From the IMG/VR virus record IMGVR_UViG_3300025012_000020, positions 1 to 40,034 of that record: DNA of 40,034 nt. One strand, written 5' to 3'. The DNA comes from a virus. The notes under the pieces were generated by a model. That model saw only the letters and a list, made by a program, of their open reading frames with translations, searched no databases and was not told the DNA's origin. Below are positions 17,598-23,936 of this stretch, in pieces. The number at the start of each line of letters is the position of its first letter. The first letter of the stretch is position 1. A program made the position numbers and the translations under genes.

Positions 17598-18087
17598 ATT
17601 TCCACCAACTTTTATTATTCTTGAGCTGATTGATTATGTCGGTCAGCTCTTGGATTTTAGTTCGTTGGTCGGCTATTTGTTCTTTAAGAATTGTAATAGT
17701 TTCATCTTTGGCGGTTACTTCTTTTGTATGACTTTCTGATAATTTTTCAATCAGCATTTTTATACTAAAATCTGCTTGTTCTCTTGTTATAATCTGTGTT
17801 TTAGGTTGCTCGTTTGGTGACGAATCACTAACAAATGGTTGGTTATTTGGTGGTAAATTGTCACCTAATTGATTATTACCTTTGTTTCTGAAAAATTCAA
17901 TCTCTTGATTTATGGCTTCAATCTGTTCTTGACTGATTTTTATAATCTTTGTTAGTCGCCCATTAATCATTATTTGGTCGGTCAATAGGTTATGCTTTTT
18001 AACCTTTTTGTTGACTACTGTGTAATCTGTTCTTAAAATTCCTGCAAGTTCTTTGTAAGTGTAAGTTTTTTCTTGTTCGTTTGTCAC
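17587..18087 (-). CDS. HTH plus coiled-coil protein, plasmid DUF536-like (putative)
   Basis: About 166 residues from GTG at 18087; TTG at 18090 is the alternative start, and AGGTGGTG lies upstream. Residues 9-35 (TYKELAGILRTDYTVVNKKV) form a winged or MerR-like HTH. A Pro/Asn/Gln-rich linker follows, then a coiled coil (TKEVTAKDETITILKEQIADQ onward), ending SWWKFSK. This HTH, coiled coil and aromatic-basic tail plan resembles DUF536 proteins found next to rep genes on plasmids of Firmicutes. It is read leftward, against the flanking operons. Likely a DNA-binding maintenance or regulatory protein. Confidence 0.6.
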   Translation of the reverse strand: MTNEQEKTYTYKELAGILRTDYTVVNKKVKKHNLLTDQIMINGRLTKIIKISQEQIEAINQEIEFFRNKGNNQLGDNLPPNNQPFVSDSSPNEQPKTQIITREQADFSIKMLIEKLSESHTKEVTAKDETITILKEQIADQRTKIQELTDIINQLKNNKSWWKFSK

Positions 18088-18134
18088 CAAATCACCACCT
18101 ATTTATCAACTATTTGTTATCAAATTGTTACCTA

Positions 18135-18164
18135 TTGACAAAAATATACCATGCCCCTTAGAAT
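18135..18164 (+). promoter_or_regulatory. Sigma70-type promoter, rightward
   Basis: TTGACA (18135-18140), 18-base spacer, TAGAAT (18159-18164). It faces the winged-helix gene at 18286. The opposite strand carries TGGTATATT (18151 to 18143), a near copy of the extended -10 seen at other isolated genes and suited to the leftward gene ending at 17587. The 5' UTR holds a long stem, CCGAAAGA (18189-18196) with TCTTTCGG (18231-18238). Confidence 0.6.
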
Positions 18165-18285
18165 AAATGCAAATAAAAAAGCAGCTTCCCGAAAGAAACC
18201 GCTCTATTAAATCTCAAATTAATTCTAGCATCTTTCGGAGATTTTGCAATACCTATTTGTAAAATATTTTGAGAGGATTAAGGAA

Positions 18286-18861
18286 ATGACACAATTCGAG
18301 TTATTGCGTGAAGTTTTGCGGAATTTAAACAATTATGATTTATCCGCTACCAGTAAATTAGTTTTAATTGCTTTAGTTGACAGATTACCAAATATCTACC
18401 CAAGCCAAAGCACCCTCGCTAAACAGCTAGGAATTAGTCTTGCTAGTGTTAAAAGAGCAATCAAAGACTTAAGAACTTTAGAAATTATTAAAGCAGAGAA
18501 AAACGAAAAAACAGATACTTTAAATTATACTTTTACAGACAAATTGACACCAACCATAGTTCAAATTGATACTTTTAAGGGTGTCAATTTGAGCCACAAA
18601 GAAACAATAGTTAAGAAAGAATTTAAAAAACCTTTTAAAAATTCTTTTTACGTTGCAGAAGCTCCCGAAATTCCAAAAGAGGAAACTAATAAACTTTTAG
18701 AAAAATACGAAAAAGACAAAACAACAGAAAAAGTCAATTTAAACGAAATAATTAACCTATCTGAAATAAAAAAGAAATGCCTTAGTTATTCAGGTAATTA
18801 TAGAAGCCACAGGAATCCCATTTTTGAAAGTTTTAATGCAAGGACGGTGAATTGTTTATAA
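18286..18861 (+). CDS. Winged-helix DNA-binding protein, replication-type (putative)
   Basis: 191 residues from ATG 18286, chosen because GAGAGGATTAAGGA sits just upstream. Residues about 15-75 are a classic HTH_36-type fold: SATSKLVLIALVDRLPN, then YPSQSTLAKQLGISLASVKRAIKDL. The C-terminal two thirds are charged and basic. This fold is common in phage replisome organisers and plasmid initiators. It has its own promoter at 18135. It may act as a regulator instead of a replication protein. Confidence 0.7.
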   Translation: MTQFELLREVLRNLNNYDLSATSKLVLIALVDRLPNIYPSQSTLAKQLGISLASVKRAIKDLRTLEIIKAEKNEKTDTLNYTFTDKLTPTIVQIDTFKGVNLSHKETIVKKEFKKPFKNSFYVAEAPEIPKEETNKLLEKYEKDKTTEKVNLNEIINLSEIKKKCLSYSGNYRSHRNPIFESFNARTVNCL

Positions 18862-18898
18862 TTTATTTAAACGTGTCTTAAAATGGCAACAAATAGCC

Positions 18899-19093
18899 TC
18901 AAATTAATTCTATTGAATAAACGTAACTACAATAACCAGACCGCCCGTCTTTTTTGCTTCCGTCCTGATAGTAAAAGGATTTATCGTAATCGGTTTTAAT
19001 CAATCCTGTTGGAGTTATTTTAATTACAGTAGTTTCGGCTCTTTTTTTGCCGTTAACTAAAATATTTACTTTATCGTTTAATTTAAAATTCAT
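18899..19093 (-). CDS. Small leftward protein with KOW/SH3-like start
   Basis: 64 residues, beta-prone (FKLNDKVNILVNGKKRAETTVIKI). This looks like a small barrel with Tyr-rich C-terminus. A GAGGTAATTAAAA site precedes the ATG and an extended -10 lies at 19114-19122. It is transcribed alone, against its neighbours. Function unknown. Confidence 0.6.
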   Translation of the reverse strand: MNFKLNDKVNILVNGKKRAETTVIKITPTGLIKTDYDKSFYYQDGSKKDGRSGYCSYVYSIELI

Positions 19094-19113
19094 TTTTAAT
19101 TACCTCAAACTTA

Positions 19114-19122
19114 ATTATACCA
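19114..19122 (-). promoter_or_regulatory. Extended -10 promoter of the leftward 64-residue gene
   Basis: On the minus strand TGTGGTATAATTA gives TGn plus TATAAT (19119 to 19114), about 21 bases from the start codon. This matches the promoter at 10070-10078 over 13 bases and has the same spacing. The inverted repeat 19130-19160 covers its -35 zone. Confidence 0.7.
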
Positions 19123-19129
19123 CAATATT

Positions 19130-19160
19130 TTTTGATGTTCATTTTGTAGGAACATCAAAA
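19130..19160. promoter_or_regulatory. 11-bp perfect inverted repeat, operator or hairpin
   Basis: TTTTGATGTTC (19130-19140) and GAACATCAAAA (19150-19160) are perfect reverse complements around a 9-base centre. The site lies between the divergent small gene (leftward) and the lysis genes (rightward), over the -35 area of the leftward promoter. A repressor site is likely; an RNA hairpin in the rightward transcript is the alternative. Confidence 0.6.
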
Positions 19161-19194
19161 TTTGCTGTAGTTTTTTATGAAAGGGTTTTATGTA

Positions 19195-19425
19195 ATGGAA
19201 TCTTACGCACCTTATGCAGCCGTCATCTTGGCGGTAATTTTATTTTTTAATCAAACAAGGCAATTTATAAAGCCTGAAGAGCTAGAAAAAGCAAAAGCTG
19301 ATTTATTGGATAAAGTTGAACAAAAATTTGTTACTTTGCAGTTATTTAATGAGTTCAAGGGGCAAGTTAATGATATGAAGGACAAAATAGACAAGATTTA
19401 TGACCATATAATTAAAGAGGCTTAG
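19195..19425 (+). CDS. Membrane protein with coiled coil, lysis module
   Basis: 76 residues from ATG 19195 (an in-frame ATG at 19177 has a poorer context). Residues 5-19 (APYAAVILAVILFFN) form one membrane segment, followed by a charged coiled coil to the end. It lies 3 bases before the endopeptidase. The one-TM plus coiled-coil plan fits a spanin-like, holin-accessory or pinholin-type role, or a haemolysin-XhlA-like protein. The family is not certain. Confidence 0.6.
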   Translation: MESYAPYAAVILAVILFFNQTRQFIKPEELEKAKADLLDKVEQKFVTLQLFNEFKGQVNDMKDKIDKIYDHIIKEA

Positions 19426-19428
19426 ATT

Positions 19429-19812
19429 ATGACAAACATTACAGTTAAAATAAGTCATTTCACTAAAGAAGAGGGAACTTGTCGCTGTGGTTGCGGTAGA
19501 TATAACGTAGATGATGATTTTCTTGTTAGATTAGAGGCTTTTAGATTACATTTAAACAAACCAATAACGGTAAATTGTATTGGTAGATGTATCAAACACA
19601 ATAAAGATGTTGGCGGAGTTCCCACAAGTCTACATGAATGCGAAACAAAGAAAGCCACCGCTGCTGATGTAACTTGCATAAATTGCGAAGAATTATACAA
19701 AGAAGCTTGTCTGTCAGGTCTTTTCAATGAAGTTGAATATCACAAAAAAGAAAAATTTGTTCATATCGGGTGGGATAAAAAGCAGATAGGAAATGATTTT
19801 CAGGTGTTGTAA
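19429..19812 (+). CDS. Endolysin: M15-family peptidoglycan endopeptidase
   Basis: 127 residues with the Peptidase_M15_3 layout. An N-terminal CRCGCG segment (18-23) is followed by GRCIKHNKDVGGVPTSLH. Zinc ligands are H69 (SLHE), D80 (ATAAD) and H112 (FVHIGW). Such enzymes cut peptide cross-links of peptidoglycan. There is no signal peptide, so release needs a holin; a membrane protein lies just upstream and a 26-residue membrane peptide just downstream. The length is complete for the single-domain form. Confidence 0.88.
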   Translation: MTNITVKISHFTKEEGTCRCGCGRYNVDDDFLVRLEAFRLHLNKPITVNCIGRCIKHNKDVGGVPTSLHECETKKATAADVTCINCEELYKEACLSGLFNEVEYHKKEKFVHIGWDKKQIGNDFQVL

Positions 19813-19892
19813 TGATTGATTTTATTATAAATACATTAGCCCTTTTTGGCTTATTAGTCTTAATTATTGGTTTTATTTTATGGAAAATTTAA
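19812..19892 (+). CDS. 26-residue single-membrane-span peptide in lysis module
   Basis: ATG at 19812 overlaps the endolysin stop by one base, and CAGGTG lies just upstream. The peptide MIDF...ILWKI is almost entirely one membrane segment (ALFGLLVLIIGFIL), and its next gene has its own ribosome site. Position and make-up suggest a small holin-like or lysis-tuning peptide. It is too short for a family match, so the call rests on coupling and composition. Confidence 0.5.
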   Translation: MIDFIINTLALFGLLVLIIGFILWKI

Positions 19893-19904
19893 GAAAGGAA
19901 AATT

Positions 19905-20186
19905 ATGAGATTTTTTATTGACTGGAAAACAGCATGCATTGTTTACAAGCTACTTGAGCCATTTATCGAGGCTTTATTCAGAAGAGAAGTTCCAAGCAGA
20001 GTAACAAAGCTTTATGAAAACTTGGCAAAATTCTCAAGCCCTGCAATTGATTCATTATTTAAACTAAAAGAAAAAATCAAAGATTCGGAGAATAGCCTTG
20101 ATGATGAGTGCTTTAAAATAGGCGTGGGTGCGTTAAAAGCGTTCAGAGATTATTTAAGCGGACAGATTGAGAAACTGGAAGCATAG
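19905..20186 (+). CDS. Hypothetical protein after endolysin
   Basis: 93 residues, helical, with an amphipathic N-terminal half (ACIVYKLLEPFIEALF) and a charged C-terminal half. TAAGAAAGGAAAATT precedes the ATG. It is the last gene of the lysis unit and is followed by a strong terminator. A membrane-associated lysis role is possible, but no family is recognised. Confidence 0.6.
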   Translation: MRFFIDWKTACIVYKLLEPFIEALFRREVPSRVTKLYENLAKFSSPAIDSLFKLKEKIKDSENSLDDECFKIGVGALKAFRDYLSGQIEKLEA

Positions 20187-20250
20187 AGTAAATTTGTGTT
20201 TTACTCCATATATAGAGTGAAATAAGAAAAAGTGTTATTTCAATTTAATT

Positions 20251-20279
20251 AAGCAGGGTGAAAAATCCCTGCTTTTTTT
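20251..20279 (+). terminator. Strong intrinsic terminator after lysis genes
   Basis: AAGCAGGG (20251-20258) pairs perfectly with CCCTGCTT (20267-20274), and the stem runs into seven T residues. A weaker stem, GAGTAAA with TTTTACTC (20187-20207), lies just after the stop. Confidence 0.9.
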
Positions 20280-20309
20280 ATCCGCTTTTTACTATGGATT
20301 GGTGATGTA

Positions 20310-20318
20310 TGGTATAAT
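20310..20318 (+). promoter_or_regulatory. Extended -10 promoter of the 20355 gene
   Basis: TATGGTATAATTA gives TGn plus TATAAT (20313-20318). It comes right after the terminator and about 37 bases before the start. It shares its core with 10070-10078, 19114-19122 and 31536-31544. No good -35 box is seen. Confidence 0.72.
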
Positions 20319-20354
20319 TAAGGTGTAATAGTTAATAAAGAGAGGAGATTATAA

Positions 20355-20756
20355 ATGTTTTCATTTAGCAATATGTATTCAAATTATCAAGGGGATTTAA
20401 CATTTAAGAAAAAACTTGAAATAGACCAAGCACTTGAAGGTTTACAAGGAAGTAATGCTTATATATATGGCTCTTTAAAAATAGAAAAACAAGTATATGA
20501 ATTATTAGAGAATAGCTCTGGAGAGTGTTATGAATATTTACTAAGCAGAATAAAAGAAAATACTGCTTTATATGAAAAATTTGCACCTATTCTATTAGAA
20601 ATAACCTATCAAAAGATGCCTAAAAACAAGGAATACACAAAAGCATCTTTAAAAAAGGCAAAAACATCTAGGGACTGGATTGAAAAGAAAAATAAGCCCA
20701 AAAAGAAACAATCTACCGTTTGGAGTAGTTTTTTTGACTATAGCAGTATAAGTTAA
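20355..20756 (+). CDS. Individually promoted hypothetical protein
   Basis: 133 residues, helical and charged, with a very basic C-terminal tail (ASLKKAKTSRDWIEKKNKPK) and an AGAGAGGAGATT ribosome site. It sits between a terminator and the repressor region with its own promoter. That setting fits a prophage-expressed gene such as immunity, exclusion or anti-defence, but nothing in the sequence shows which. Confidence 0.6.
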   Translation: MFSFSNMYSNYQGDLTFKKKLEIDQALEGLQGSNAYIYGSLKIEKQVYELLENSSGECYEYLLSRIKENTALYEKFAPILLEITYQKMPKNKEYTKASLKKAKTSRDWIEKKNKPKKKQSTVWSSFFDYSSIS

Positions 20757-20757
20757 A

Positions 20758-20910
20758 ATGCAATTCCAAACAAATTACATCAAATACATAACCGACTGGT
20801 ATCTCAATTGTCCGTTTGACATCCTCGTTAGAGATTATAATTTAACAGAGGACACGCAAGGCATCAGGCTTTCTTTAATTGCGGAGTTGATTAAAAACAA
20901 TGACAGGTAA
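20758..20910 (+). CDS. Small hypothetical protein
   Basis: 50 residues from ATG 20758, one base after the preceding stop, which suggests coupling. Sequence MQFQTNYIKYITDWYLN leads into a helical C-terminus (GIRLSLIAELIKNN). Coding character is good, with acidic and aromatic residues and no rare codons. No family recognised. The first domain resembles small phage regulators in size only. Confidence 0.5.
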   Translation: MQFQTNYIKYITDWYLNCPFDILVRDYNLTEDTQGIRLSLIAELIKNNDR

Positions 20911-21032
20911 AAAACCTAAAAAACAGCGGTTAGTATAGTGTAAACTTTGTAAAATATATTATCACATTGCCGACAAATCTTTTTTTAAAAACTTGTACGC
21001 AGAATACAAGGAGTATATTAATGAAAAATGAA

Positions 21033-21449
21033 TTATTTAACAGGGAGTTTAGTGCCGTATCGAGTCTTCATGTAATTATTAAAAGCTTCGAGGCTGCTTG
21101 CATCCCCGCCGAAAGTGTCGAGGAACAAAAGCATCGCAATCTTGTCTTCCTTAATCACTTGCTGAACTTTCTCGGCTTCTGATTCAGTTAAACCGTCAAC
21201 CCACTCTGGATGTTCTAGGGTGGGTTTTTCTTGTGTGCCGAGATACTTTGAGCCTTTGCCTGTTAAAAGCCAGTCAGAGGATACGTTTAATTTTTCTTGT
21301 AGAAGGGTTAAAAACTTTCTGCCCGGATTTTCTTTTCCAGAAAAATATTTTGATATTCCACCTTCGCTGAACTCTAAAAGTTTAGATAATTCAGTTTGTG
21401 AAATACCTTTGTCTTTTATTATTAATTTTAATCTATCTTTTATTTCCAT
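21033..21449 (-). CDS. XRE-family repressor (CI-like, putative)
   Basis: 138 residues, leftward. Residues 1-65 are an HTH_3 domain: IKDKGISQTELSKLLEFSEGGISKYFSG, then LLQEKLNVSSDWLLTGKG. The C-terminal 70 residues are acidic and helical, with no S24/LexA peptidase motif, so it is probably not RecA-cleaved. It faces away from the rightward early genes. With the small HTH protein at 22440 it forms a plausible lysis-lysogeny switch. A rightward open frame (21021-21182) over its 3' end is treated as a shadow. Confidence 0.8.
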   Translation of the reverse strand: MEIKDRLKLIIKDKGISQTELSKLLEFSEGGISKYFSGKENPGRKFLTLLQEKLNVSSDWLLTGKGSKYLGTQEKPTLEHPEWVDGLTESEAEKVQQVIKEDKIAMLLFLDTFGGDASSLEAFNNYMKTRYGTKLPVK

Positions 21450-21518
21450 TTTTCTTTCGTTTTCTAAAGTTGTGTTATAATTATTATATTAGATGAAAAT
21501 ATTAATCCCTTTCGGGAA

Positions 21519-21583
21519 CTGTAGCAAGTGGGGAAGAAAGGATGCCCATGTCAGGGGGCAATTAACACCCCACCGACTACAGT
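21519..21583. other. 65-base nested palindrome: structured RNA or operator
   Basis: ACTGTAG (21519-21525) pairs with CTACAGT (21577-21583). After a CAA/CGA internal loop, GTGGGG (21529-21534) pairs with CCCCAC (21568-21573). Inside, GCCC (21544-21547) can pair with GGGC (21556-21559). A TCCC-TTTC-GGGA hairpin comes just before. It lies between the repressor start and the rightward gene at 21648, and its G+C content stands out from the AT-rich flanks. It could be an RNA leader, a small antisense-type RNA or a protein-binding dyad. A TATAAT follows at 21583-21588. Confidence 0.55.
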
Positions 21584-21647
21584 ATAATATATGTTGTTTG
21601 ATATTTTAATCATCTTGTTGTTTATTAGTTAATTGGAGGTTTATTTT

Positions 21648-21791
21648 ATGGAAGAATTAATTAAGTCAATTATTGAAAATAATGGCTGGATTAAAAATAT
21701 TAGTGCTGATGTTATTGACAAAATCACATTAACTATTCAGCTTGAAGCTGATGATGATTCTAATATCATAAACATCACCCATTACAATTAA
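21648..21791 (+). CDS. Small acidic hypothetical protein
   Basis: 47 residues with a TTGGAGGTTTATTTT ribosome site, starting 64 bases after the nested palindrome. Sequence MEELIKSIIENNGWIKN leads into an acidic tail (LEADDDSNII). The 3' end overlaps the convergent gene at 21775. No family recognised. Confidence 0.55.
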   Translation: MEELIKSIIENNGWIKNISADVIDKITLTIQLEADDDSNIINITHYN

Positions 21792-22005
21792 TAATTTTAA
21801 CCAAGTTGATGTTTTCCAAAGTAATAAAATATTCATTGCCTGATTCATCAACTATTCTAATTAAATCTTTTATTTTACTTAAGGAATCAACAAAATCCCC
21901 TGTTATGTCTTCAATTTTTGTATGAAACACTAATTTGACATCAGGGTTTTCTTTTTTCTTGTTTAAATAAGATTTAACAATGTCCCGTACTTCTCTTTTT
22001 TCCAT
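21775..22005 (-). CDS. Leftward hypothetical protein
   Basis: 76 residues, mixed alpha/beta and charged (KREVRDIVKSYLNKKKEN, then YFITLENINLVKI). GAAAGGAAAAAT precedes the ATG. It lies 19 bases after the secreted-protein gene in the same direction, so the two form an operon. No family recognised. Confidence 0.6.
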   Translation of the reverse strand: MEKREVRDIVKSYLNKKKENPDVKLVFHTKIEDITGDFVDSLSKIKDLIRIVDESGNEYFITLENINLVKIINCNG

Positions 22006-22024
22006 TTTTTATTTTTCCTTTCGT

Positions 22025-22303
22025 TTAATATTGAGTGCTTCTTAAGGTATTTAAAGCTTGATTACCTTGATTGTATCCATAATTATACCTAGGAGTATAT
22101 ACGTTTACACTTCCCTGACTACCTGTATATGGGTTTGTATTTCCTTGGGTGGAATAATTATCTGTAGATGTATAATTAGGCGTAGAACGATAATAACCCT
22201 GCGTGTAGCTGCCTGTATTCTGGTTATAATGACCATTAACATACTGTTGAGCCATAGCTTGATTTGAAATAAGTAAAATTGATAAAATAAATAATTTTTT
22301 CAT
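22025..22303 (-). CDS. Secreted Tyr/Asn/Gly-rich small protein
   Basis: 92 residues. A Sec signal peptide is clear: MKK, a hydrophobic core LFILSILLIS, and cleavage after AMA (residue 18). The mature part is low-complexity and rich in Tyr, Asn, Gly, Ser and Thr. VNGHYNQNTGSYTQGYYRST and DNYSTQGNTNPYTG resemble small periplasmic proteins widespread in Gram-negative bacteria. CAAGGAGTACATCTT precedes the ATG. In a phage it would be a host-derived gene acting outside the cytoplasm, perhaps in exclusion or host surface change. That role is inference. Confidence 0.75.
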   Translation of the reverse strand: MKKLFILSILLISNQAMAQQYVNGHYNQNTGSYTQGYYRSTPNYTSTDNYSTQGNTNPYTGSQGSVNVYTPRYNYGYNQGNQALNTLRSTQY

Positions 22304-22357
22304 AAGATGTACTCCTTGGTTGACTATTGACGATTTGTAAATAAATATAAAATAAAT

Positions 22358-22400
22358 CTTTCGAAAAAGTATTGACTTTCTAATTCGAAAGTGATAATCT
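22358..22400 (+). promoter_or_regulatory. Rightward promoter with operator dyads
   Basis: TTGACT (22372-22377) with TAATCT 17 bases on (22395-22400), or GATAAT 15 bases on, forms a promoter. A dyad overlaps it: ACTTTC (22375-22380) and GAAAGT (22387-22392) around TAATTC. A related CTTTCGAAAAAG lies at 22358-22369. Two similar dyads about 20 bases apart at a promoter are typical of phage repressor operators. It drives the HTH gene at 22440. Confidence 0.6.
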
Positions 22401-22439
22401 ATTCTTAAGTTGAATAAATTAAATTGAATAGGTTAAACC

Positions 22440-22619
22440 ATGACACGAACAGACTTAAAATACAAACTTTGGAGCTTGGGCTACAAAAATAATAAAATAG
22501 CCGAAGAATACGGATGCACCAAGCAGTTTATTTGTGAATGGTTTGGAAGCAAAGCCGAAAGTGAACCTTTAAAGTTTTGGCTTCTTGATAAGTTAAAAAC
22601 ACTAACAACAACTAATTGA
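22440..22619 (+). CDS. Small HTH protein (Cro-like, putative)
   Basis: 59 residues, basic. Residues 18-36 (NKIAEEYGCTKQFICEWFG) form a compact HTH. It is the first gene of the rightward early operon, behind the operator-bearing promoter and divergent from the secreted-protein gene. Size and place fit a Cro-type repressor or early regulator. It was found by reading the sequence below the usual length cut-off. Confidence 0.65.
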   Translation: MTRTDLKYKLWSLGYKNNKIAEEYGCTKQFICEWFGSKAESEPLKFWLLDKLKTLTTTN

Positions 22620-22791
22620 CAGTTTAAGGCAAAACAATTTACAAATCTTAAAAAAGCAGACTGCACGACTGCGAAAATTCGAGTGCCTGCACCTTGAAAA
22701 TTTGAATAAGTGAGAGAGAAATTTTTATTTAACTCATTAGAGATAGTGGGTTAAGCCAAAAATTTATCAGCTAAGAGAGAGGATTTAAACA

Positions 22792-23118
22792 ATGAAAGTA
22801 AACAGAATACCAACTTTAGAACTTATGAAAGACCGTTCAGCTTTTATTTTACTAATGACAATCGGGTTAAAGGCTAAAAGAGAAGATGACTTTTCAATAC
22901 CCGACTTAGAAATAGGCGAATGTTTCCTAAACGGTCATCAATCGGCAAACTGTAAAAACCCTGACGATTATAAATACGCAATCAAGAGATTAAAACAATG
23001 GGGTTTCGCTTCATTTAAAAGGGTTTCAAAGGGTTATATAGCAAAGGTAACAACGGAGAAATTTTTTAATGAAAATACTCAAAATCATAGCAATTTTATT
23101 AATAACGGTATTACTTAA
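22792..23118 (+). CDS. Winged-helix protein (putative)
   Basis: 108 residues. NPDDYKYAIKRLKQWGFASFKRVSKGYIAKVTT is split between a recognition helix and a two-strand wing. This pattern is shared with phage and plasmid replication or regulatory proteins. GAGAGAGGATTTAAAC precedes the ATG. The 172 bases upstream hold a possible leader stem (GCAG-ACT-GCAC with GTGC-CTGC, near 22660-22695). Confidence 0.6.
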   Translation: MKVNRIPTLELMKDRSAFILLMTIGLKAKREDDFSIPDLEIGECFLNGHQSANCKNPDDYKYAIKRLKQWGFASFKRVSKGYIAKVTTEKFFNENTQNHSNFINNGIT

Positions 23119-23135
23119 CGGATAGGAGAAACATT

Positions 23136-23342
23136 ATGGCTGACCAATTCCCAAGATACTCGTTTACCTACGAGGAAGGATTTAAGCCCGTTAACGAACT
23201 TGCCAGAATGGAAGTTCAGGAAAAAGAAGCAGATTCAAAAAGAGATAGCTTTGCAGAAACCTACAGCCCAAGCGTTGAAATACTTGATAACGACAATGCT
23301 CTTGAATATTTCGAGAACAGAAAACTAAAGGCGGTGAGTTAA
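23136..23342 (+). CDS. Hypothetical early protein
   Basis: 68 residues, acidic, likely disordered at both ends, with AGGAGAAAC before the ATG. It starts a run of four tightly packed small genes (23136-23839). No family recognised. Confidence 0.55.
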   Translation: MADQFPRYSFTYEEGFKPVNELARMEVQEKEADSKRDSFAETYSPSVEILDNDNALEYFENRKLKAVS

Positions 23343-23522
23343 ATGTTTATACCAAAAACAGCACTATTTAATAATCTTTCGTTAGTCTTAACCGAGCAAA
23401 CAAAGCAAGTTGAAAAACTTGAAGATGTTTTAACCGACTGGAATCCCGACGATTACGAACCTAAACCGATTTACGGTTGGATTTCAGAAGATGATTACGA
23501 CATTGTAGGCTACGAGGTATAA
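23343..23522 (+). CDS. Small acidic hypothetical protein
   Basis: 59 residues, starting on the base after the preceding stop. A short helical N-terminus leads to an Asp/Glu/Tyr-rich C-terminus (NPDDYEPKPIYGWISEDDYD). The acidic, aromatic surface could mimic nucleic acid, but there is no family evidence. Confidence 0.5.
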   Translation: MFIPKTALFNNLSLVLTEQTKQVEKLEDVLTDWNPDDYEPKPIYGWISEDDYDIVGYEV

Positions 23523-23525
23523 AAA

Positions 23526-23663
23526 ATGGCATATCAATATGAAGAAATGGACAGAGCAGAGATGCAAAAGGGTATAGACCGAGGTTATTATCCTGCCGAT
23601 ATAACTTTAGAAGAATATCACGACCTTGTAAATGAAGCAATCGATAGGATGCGAGGAAAATAA
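23526..23663 (+). CDS. Small hypothetical protein
   Basis: 45 residues, acidic and helical (EMQKGIDRGYYPADI, then TLEEYHDLVNEAIDRMRG). Its stop overlaps the next start (TAATG), which indicates coupling. No family recognised. Confidence 0.5.
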   Translation: MAYQYEEMDRAEMQKGIDRGYYPADITLEEYHDLVNEAIDRMRGK

Positions 23664-23839
23664 TGATTGAAAAGTTAAACAAGATGTATTTATTATCTGA
23701 TGAAATACTCGAAGAGCTTGATTCTAAAGAATTAAAAATACTTTCAGGAATCATGCTTGTAGTAAAAGATAGCGTTTTGAAAGTTATGCAAGCGGTAGTG
23801 CAATTGAATGCAAAACAATGTCAGAGTAAGAGTGAATAA
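23663..23839 (+). CDS. Small helical hypothetical protein
   Basis: 58 residues, starting inside the preceding stop. It is almost wholly helical (LLSDEILEELDSKELKILSG) with a hydrophobic second half. It is the last gene before a terminator. No family recognised. Confidence 0.5.
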   Translation: MIEKLNKMYLLSDEILEELDSKELKILSGIMLVVKDSVLKVMQAVVQLNAKQCQSKSE

Positions 23840-23853
23840 CGTACTAACCCAGA

Positions 23854-23873
23854 GCGGGGAAACCCGCCTTTTT
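23854..23873 (+). terminator. Intrinsic terminator before recombination genes
   Basis: GCGGG (23854-23858) and CCCGC (23863-23867) close a GAAA tetraloop and are followed by CTTTTTATTTTT. It ends the 22440-23839 transcript, at least in part. Confidence 0.85.
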
Positions 23874-23874
23874 A

Positions 23875-23906
23875 TTTTTAAGTTTCTATCTCTATAAACT
23901 TAAAAA
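23875..23906. promoter_or_regulatory. 11-bp perfect inverted repeat before Sak4-like gene
   Basis: TTTTTAAGTTT (23875-23885) and AAACTTAAAAA (23896-23906) are exact reverse complements around CTATCTCTAT. It lies 31 bases before the Sak4-like gene and just after the terminator. An operator or mRNA hairpin controlling the recombination genes is likely. Confidence 0.55.
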
Positions 23907-23936
23907 GTAGAAGTTAAAAAATAGGAGAAAAACACA

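Noticed and set aside
21021-21182. Rightward frame with an AAGGAG site over the 3' end of the repressor
   Set aside because: It is antisense to the well-formed XRE repressor for most of its length and has no family character.
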